The notes below the pieces were generated by a model that was not told the origin of the DNA, searched no databases, and saw only the letters and a list, made by a program, of their open reading frames with translations. DNA of 64,000 bases from Ophioderma brevispina (Eukaryota > Echinodermata > Ophiuroidea > Amphilepidida > Ophiodermatidae), in contig JAMKCH010051447.1 of the NCBI GenBank assembly GCA_023653785.1, positions 1 through 64,000 of the forward strand, read 5' to 3'. This document shows positions 58,041 to 64,000 of this stretch, piece after piece. Position 1 is the first letter of the stretch. Every line of letters starts with the position of its first letter. A program made the position numbers and the translations under genes.

Positions 58041-58379
58041 ATACATGTAGATGAATTAATCCTGACACCACCACAAGCCATTACCAATGACTTGTGGACA
58101 CGCTAAGAAGAACAATATCACTGACAAAAATAAGAAAGAGAATCGGTCCAAGCACAGAACTCCACTTTCATACGTAGGAAATATTACCAGTTAGAAAACT
58201 GCATCATGTTGGAACATTAGACGTGTTGTCTTGCGACATGCAGGGAGTACAACAGACCAATTCTTAACCCCGAACCCTCAGGAGATCTCTTTTAGTCGCC
58301 TCTTACGACATGCAGGGAATACATCGGGCCTATATTCTTCACCCCGAGCCCGCAGGGTGAATACATCTCAAAGGACATG
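58041..58379. repeat. Stretch with a duplicated GACATGCAGGG motif
   Basis: CGACATGCAGGGA occurs at about 58235 and 58307, each followed by ACCCCGAACCCTCAGG or the related ACCCCGAGCCCGCAGG. It is preceded by TGTGGACACGCTAAGAAGAA, which resembles the 3' ends of the LINE fragments. Confidence 0.5.
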
Positions 58380-58650
58380 GAAAATAAAATCAACTCATTT
58401 GGCACATCCTGTTACCGTATGATGTTGAACATCAAACGAGTAGACAAAGTACCAAATGCCACCATCCGCAATCTGACAGGGACTGCACCCCTCGTGGAAA
58501 GAGCCAGGACTCGTCAACTGAAATTGTAGGGCATATACTCCGCTTGCCTGTTGACCAGCCTGTTAAAGAGTATGCACTGATGTACCGACTCATACAAGAG
58601 AAAACCCGGACGACAACGAACACTGTTCTGCAATACATTAAGTTCTCCTG
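58380..58650 (+). pseudogene. LINE C-terminal fragment, second family
   Basis: Broken frames read VPNATIRNLTGTAPLVERAR, TRQLKL, then a G-H-I-L-R-L-P-like piece and RKPGRQR. R-x-L-x-F-L-G-H-I-L-R and K-P-G-R-x-R are typical of the C-terminal end of another non-LTR polymerase lineage. No intact frame. Confidence 0.6.
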
Positions 58651-58850
58651 GGGACATGGACAACATGCTAAGTAAAAATCAACCGTTAAAATGTCTAATG
58701 ACTGCTGTAGCCGGAGGGAACTTGTGGTCGCCTGCTCTGCAGCAGAAATTTTTATGATGTTGAGGATGGCATACTGTTACATGCAATTGGCACATATTTT
58801 TTCAATATTATAAATCAATGTTTAAGATCAATTATTTTGGGTTTAACATT

Positions 58851-59019
58851 CAAATGGATAATGGGTATTAGACCAAGTAGATATTAGACCAGGTGGACTT
58901 TAGACCAAATGGGTGTTAGACCAAGTGGATATTAGACCAAATGGATATTAGACCAAATGGGTATTAGACCAAATGGGTATTAGACCAGATGGATATTAGA
59001 CCAGATGGCTATTAGACCA
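58851..59019 (-). repeat. Minisatellite, inverse of GGTCTAATA
   Basis: Units such as GGATATTAGACCAAATG, 17-18 bases, tandem about nine times. It abuts the LINE reverse transcriptase at 59016. Confidence 0.9.
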
Positions 59020-59830
59020 TCCTGTTTGAAAGCAATCCTTTGATTTGCTCAGTCAAGCGGATATCCTTGATGAGTTCCAAAATCTTGTGGATCAGACATC
59101 TGTAATTAACAGTGTCGTAAGCTGCTGATAGATCAACAAGCACAACTCCGGTTACCAATCCCTTCTCGAAACCACCCTCGATGTGTTGAGTTAGGTTGAG
59201 TACTTGGCTAGTTGTTGATTTGCCTGGCCGGAAACCTGCTTGTTCTGGTATGAGGTGTTCGTCTATCATAGGTGCAATACGGTTAAGCAGCAGACGTTCA
59301 AAGAGCTTGTAGGTATGACTGAGGAGTGATATTGGTATATAGCTCTTGGGATTAGATAGATCTTTCCCAGGCTTTAGACCATAACATGTGCTTTTCTCCA
59401 GATCTGTGGGAACCTGTGGGAAATAAGGCAGCAATTGTAGAACTTAAGAAGCCATTCCTTTTGCTACTGGGCCGAAGTTTTTCAGCTACTCAGTTGAGAT
59501 ATTGTCAAGGCCTACTGCTTTTCCTGGTTGAAGTTTAGCAATACCGCATTCCAATTCCTCCATGTTGAAAGGGCGAGTGAAACCAGGGTCGCCACTAAAC
59601 CTCTTACGGTCTAGTTTGATCTTCGTGGACTTCTTTCTGCACTTGCCATTTAAAAGCAGTTGGTGGGCAACTTGGTTGGGTGTAACATTTGACTGCTGTG
59701 GAGGTTCTTTTGGATCCCCTCGAAGCTTTCGGATGGTAGACCATGCTTTCTTGCGGTTATGGGTCATATCGGTGGATCTAGCCTGGGAGCTAGCACACAT
59801 TTGTAACACATCTCAAGTACAAACGGTTTG
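59016..59830 (-). pseudogene. LINE reverse transcriptase (jockey-like), truncated
   Basis: Minus strand. The upstream frame (59809-59486) contains RKKAWSTIRKLRGDPKEPP, FTRPFNMEELECGIAKLQPG and KAVGLDNISTE. After a frameshift, 59434-59016 gives KPGKDLSNPKSYIPISLLSH, TYKLFERLLLNRIAP, EQAGFRPGKSTTSQVLNLTQ and VVLVDLSAAYDTVNYRCL. These are fingers to palm with the first catalytic aspartate (V-D-L-S-A-A-Y-D). The Y/F-x-DD box and thumb are missing, cut at the minisatellite. Best-preserved LINE in the window. Confidence 0.88.
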
Positions 59831-61765
59831 AGTGATTAAATATGTAGACAGCCTGGCCGGAACCCCTGAAGCATGATTCTTAAGTGCTGCAAATGGTGCC
59901 TTAAGGAGTCAAAGATTGTACAGGGGCCAAAGTTTTAAATTGATCCAATCGTGTTGAAAAGTATACCATGTTACGTGTCTAACCATAAGGATTCAGAAAA
60001 AGTATAGTTTAGTTTGTAATATATACAGCCTTTCAGAGTTATAGGCTAAAAACAGCAAAAATAAGGAATAGTTTTGAGTGTCTCAAATGCTTGCTTAACA
60101 AAGTAGGAGGAAACAAGATCAAGCCCCATTGAAAGCAATAGACGTTGACCTTCTGTGCCCCCTAAATCTGAAACTAAGCATTTAAGACAGTTCAAACTAT
60201 TCCTTATTGTTATCCTATGAACTCCAACAATAATTAGAAAAAAAAAAAAAAAAAAAATGGGCAACTTGGTTGGGTGTAACATTTGACTGCTGTGGAGGTT
60301 CTTTTGGATCCCCTCGAAGCTTTCGGAGTTAGACCATGCTTTCTTGCGTTTGGGTCATATCGGTGGATCTAGCCTGTAGCTATCACACATTTGTAAACCA
60401 TCTCAAGTACAAAACGGTTATTGATAATATGTAACAGCCGGACCGTAACCCCCCTTAGCTTATTCTTAAGTGCTGCAAATGGTGCCTTAAAGCGATAAAG
60501 CGACATGCCAGTTACTAATATAATCTACGCTTCAACATATTATAAATACAGTTTTTGTTTCAAATGAATGTCTTCAGTCAGAAAAAGACACCCAATTGGA
60601 TAACAAGTAAAACGCTTATAATATCTTCCGTATGATTGAAGGCCATTTTGCTCAGCCCACGAAGAAAAATAGAAATCATGAGGGTAATGTATAACATGGT
60701 GGTGTCTTGAAATAGTAGCTAATGAATGACATAACCAAACTTCTCAGCTATATTCTGTTCAGAAATCCCCCTAGTTTTTAATCGATCTTACTACTTTTCT
60801 ACGGGACACACTATGTAATCCGATTTTCTGACGTCGTAGTCCCCTAGACATCCCGCAACACCAACTGTTTTTTTTAACCTATTTACTTCTCAATCCTACA
60901 CGTCAACCCAATTCCCGCACGTCACCAATGCCGACATGGCGACCTCCCACCATGGACAATATTTATTAGTTTAATTCTGCTAATAGGCAATCTATATTGC
61001 AGTCAATATTTATTTATTTCAGACCGCAAAGACACTTTTAAACCATACTTAAATAAAAATTAACCCTGTTTGTACACTAAGGAGTCAAGAGTGTACAGGG
61101 GCCAAATTGAAATTAATCTCAATCGTGTTGAAAATATACCATGTACTGTTCTCACCATAAGATTCAGAAAAAAGTCATAGGGAATTTTAATATATACAGC
61201 CAAGTTTCAGAGTTATAGGCTAAAACAATCAAAAATAAGGAATAGTTTTGAGTGTCTCAAGGCTTGCTTAACAAAGTAGGAGGAAACAGATCAAGCCCCA
61301 TTGAAAGATAGCCGTTGACCGTTTCTGGTCTGTGCCCGCTAAAGCATTTAAGAAGAGCAGTTCAACTATCCTATTAGTTATCCTATGAACTCCAACAATA
61401 ATTAGTCAACAATTTTTTACCACAGGAGAGCAACTTTAAAATTTTGACCCGCGCTTTTGACAACTGAAATTGATCCTTTTATTTATTTTTGTTGGCTGTG
61501 TTAAAAACCGGTAACTCCCAGGCTTTAATCGTTACATATACAAACTATTCCTTTTCTGAATCCTTATGGTTAATGTGGTATACTTTGCAACATGATTTGA
61601 CCAATTTAAAATTTGACCCCTGTACAATCTTTGTCATGGCCCCCTCTCCCTAATGCCAACCCTTTGCAGCACTTAAGCACCAGGTTTTCAGGGGTCCCTG
61701 TCATGCCGCACCATATTTAATCACCATCAAACCTTTCGTACTTGAGATGTGTTCAAATGTGTGGC
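59803..61765. mobile_element. Family U repeat cluster with inverted ends
   Basis: ACACATCTCAAGTACAAACGG (59803-59825) recurs at about 60400 and, inverted, near 61730-61755 (CTTTCGTACTTGAGATGTG). Blocks such as TAAGGAATAGTTTTGAGTGT occur at 60063 and 61232. A second, 160-bp partial copy of the LINE start sits at 60258-60420 after a run of 19 A. The order suggests a duplicated LINE-plus-U segment with about 580 bases of other DNA at 60498-61076. Confidence 0.55.
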
Positions 61766-62309
61766 AGCTCCGTTTAATTCAATTAAAGTCTGACGGTTTT
61801 GATCTTGTCCTGGGAATTCCTCTCCGAAACTTCCTCACCTTTATCAGTTGTTTTAAAGCTTAGAAAGGATCAGCTCAAACATGGTTGTTACTCTTGATAT
61901 TCTTCAAAGCAAATTCCTTGGAAAGGCCTTGTATTTATTCCGTCCTACAGCCCTGGGTATGAATCTCCGGGCAGTCTTTTCACACTAGTGGCAATTTGTC
62001 ATCTTTATTATGGGGTTTCGGAGCAAGTCCCCACATGTTCTGGTCCACCGGTCACATGAATTCCTTGCCATCTGCTTTCCTACATAGTTAAAGCGCCGCT
62101 TAACAAGGCACTTTGTTTGGTCTTACATCAGCGTGACGTTGGATACCGATTGGTCGAGTTAGTGGCCAAAGAGCTAGGTGCTATGTTTCAAACTAATATT
62201 TAAACATTACAACTTCAAACTTGAACTTCGTGGTCAAAAGGTTACTTCTTTGAAACAACTGAGGTCGCCGTAAATTATATGTCAATCCACCTTTTATTTG
62301 TATTTTCAG
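61766..62309. other. svep1: End of the 15.4 kb intron
   Basis: No exon or repeat recognised. It ends in acceptor TTTGTATTTTCAG. Confidence 0.4.
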
Positions 62310-62487
62310 GTTGTTTTTCCGCCTCTACCACCTCGAAATGGTAACTTCACATGCTACACCCCACGGCACCCCACTTCAGTAACTTACTCTTGCAATGGGG
62401 GCTTTAATTTGATGAAGGGGCCAAGGGTCAAGCTGTGTGCCAGATATCAGGAGAATGGATGCCTTCAAATTTTACCTTCCTGTCAAC
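62310..62487 (+). CDS. svep1: SVEP1-like exon: sushi domain, with 1-base frame break
   Basis: Acceptor TTTGTATTTTCAG, donor CAAC then GTAAGT (phase 1). Entering in phase 1 gives G-C-F and then a frame break; from 62319 the frame reads PPLPPRNGNFTC, TSVTYSCNGGFNLMKGPRV and KLCARYQENGC, ending LPSCQ. Removing one T from the five-T run (62313-62317) joins them into GCFPPLPPRNGNF, a normal sushi start, and brings the length from 178 to 177. The conserved tryptophan before the last cysteine is replaced by cysteine (N-G-C). It follows the pentraxin as in SVEP1; more sushi exons should follow beyond the window. Confidence 0.85.
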
Positions 62488-63837
62488 GTAAGTAGTGGGA
62501 CTATTTCAAAATTAAATTGTTGGCTAGTATTTAATGTTGCTAACACTTACGTGGCAAAGGGGGTTCCAGGGACCCAGTATTCATGTTGCGTATTTGTCTG
62601 ATGTCTGAATACGGCTCTCCTGATATAATATAATGAAAACTAGACGACATGTGCTCTCTCCAAGGGCACGATGGTAAGTAGGCGTTGTTGAACTTTGACC
62701 CACAAAAAAGAGTGGGTCGTATGAAAGAGAGTCACAATAGACATTTTTCATCTTTCGTGGAGATCTTAGTGTGGGACGTCCTCCCGGGGCAAGAGGCACG
62801 AGGCAGTAGGGCCAGGAACACCGTGGCAGGGGCGACACAGGAAAGCAAATACATCTACTATATCCTCTTTTTTTTCTTATTCGTTTTGACCCCTGTAACC
62901 CCAGGATAACCTTCTGGACCCAAGTGGAGAACATCCATAGACACTAGTAAGGGATCATCATATGACTATACAGCCGAGATAATGTAGAAACAAATTTTGT
63001 AGAACAAGACAGGTTTTGAATATTTGACAATTTGAAGCAATTTGGACCTCTGACCCCCAAACATAGGTCCTATGACCATGGTTCACGATAAGCTTTTTTC
63101 ATCTTTCTTCACAGCTACTTGATGATACACTTAGAGTTGTCATTTGACTCTGTTTTCAAATTTGTTAAACAGTTAAATGTTTTTGACCGCGTGGACCCCA
63201 AGATGACCTTTGGATCCCAACAAAAGAACACCGAATATAGCTGGTGTCCAAAGTAATTACTCTGAGGAGTTGTGATAGTTTGGTTACTCAAAAAAAAAAA
63301 AGGAGGAAAGTGGAATTCCCCTATGCTATGCTGAGATATGCACCTGTGTTTACAACGAGATAGAATGCACAGAGAAGAAAAGGGAATGGCCCCAAGATGT
63401 AATTTTAGAAATTGAGTCAAACTGTTTATTCTTTGAGATCAAAAACAGATTGCAAATTAGGTAATTTTCCATGATGCTATTAAATGAAAAATGATGTACT
63501 GCAGATGATGTCATTATGTGAATTCCATTTGTCAGTGCTAGTTATGTTTATGCATTATACTGGTGTAATACCTATTTTTAGGTATTAGGAATCTAGTTAT
63601 GAAATATTTATTAATAGGAGAACTTGGCCAGAAGATAGGGGCCAGCCAGTTGTTCATTTGTGGGAGCTTTCAGTATGAGGTCAGGGCAGTATTATCGTAT
63701 CAGGATCAATTGATAATATAGACACCACAGAAAAAGGGTGCTGCATATGTGCAACTATTTATTAACCGCTGTAATCTTCGAGGAACCAAAAGAACTTAAG
63801 TTTTGGAATCAAAACGGAGTCCAGTTGGTGTGGACAT
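62488..63837. other. svep1: Intron with a diverged tandem repeat
   Basis: TTTTTCATCTTTC...CTTAG and TTGACC-x-C-x-T-GGACCCCA-type words occur around 62740-62935 and again at 63090-63240, suggesting two worn copies of a repeat near 350-380 bases long. No exon seen. Confidence 0.4.
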
Positions 63838-64000
63838 TTAAAGGTGGTTGTTCCGATTTATGTGTTTGTGTTTTCTCTACTTGAAGATAGAGCCTGGCCG
63901 CTTGCCCTACACCCCATCAAGTACCAGTGGGGAAACAAACTTGCGTTTGTGATGGTAGACGCAATAATTAATGCATGTTGCAAAGCCCCTATTCAATCTG
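63838..64000 (-). mobile_element. TTAA element, family T, cut by the window end
   Basis: TTAA at 63838-63841 followed by AGGTGGTTGTTCCGATTTAT. The sequence to 64000 (TTGCGTTTGTGATGGTAGAC, GCATGTTGCAAAGCCCC) is the reverse complement of the right two thirds of 41068-41411. Confidence 0.75.

Noticed and set aside
57684..58046. 120-codon open frame on the minus strand
   Set aside because: It reads through the end of a hAT-like element and the hairpin MITE; it has no protein-like composition.

Overview
This window is eukaryotic genomic DNA: AT-rich, with short exons in long introns and a dense load of transposon debris. The mix (jockey/CR1-like LINEs, a Penelope-like element with a GIY-YIG domain, tRNA-derived SINEs, many short terminal-inverted-repeat elements) and the gene content point to a marine invertebrate deuterostome, most likely an echinoderm or hemichordate. 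The organism is an inference; nothing in the sequence names it.

The only host gene I can support lies on the + strand and spans nearly the whole window. Its exons encode, in order, a HYR domain (6479-6718), a sushi-like segment (9200-9384), three 54-residue six-cysteine ephrin-receptor/GCC2-type modules (18359-18520, 20206-20366, 29377-29538), a degenerate EGF start (33552-33665), four calcium-binding EGF repeats (36237-36350, 39154-39355, 40893-41050), a three-exon pentraxin domain (41773-41978, 44154-44325, 46659-46898) and, after a 15.4 kb intron, a sushi domain (62310-62487). This order is that of SVEP1 (polydom), a secreted multidomain adhesion protein of the extracellular matrix. Nearly all introns are phase 1, as expected of shuffled extracellular modules. 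The 5' part (signal peptide, VWA, first sushi/HYR modules) and the long 3' sushi tail lie outside the window. Two weak candidate exons (10660-10779, 14804-14942) may fill the poorly conserved stretch between sushi and the cysteine-rich modules.

Two exons are off by exactly one base in a homopolymer (20206-20366 lacks a base; 62310-62487 has an extra T), and one pentraxin splice junction keeps frame only with a weaker donor. Either the assembly has uncorrected homopolymer errors or this copy is decaying. Because all splice sites and the other exons are intact, I favour assembly error.

The introns hold: at least six TTAA-flanked short elements; hAT-like elements with 8-bp target duplications, one family rich in poly-G; Tc1/mariner-like fold-back elements flanked by TA; a 4.3 kb fold-back structure containing a 284-bp triplication; two copies of a hairpin element built from CACTC/GAGTG words; at least six LINE remnants on both strands; and three SINE types. 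Local duplications hit exon/intron junctions at 36321-36471 and 44304-44431, creating decoy 5' splice sites. No tRNA, rRNA, CRISPR, operon or bacterial feature was found.
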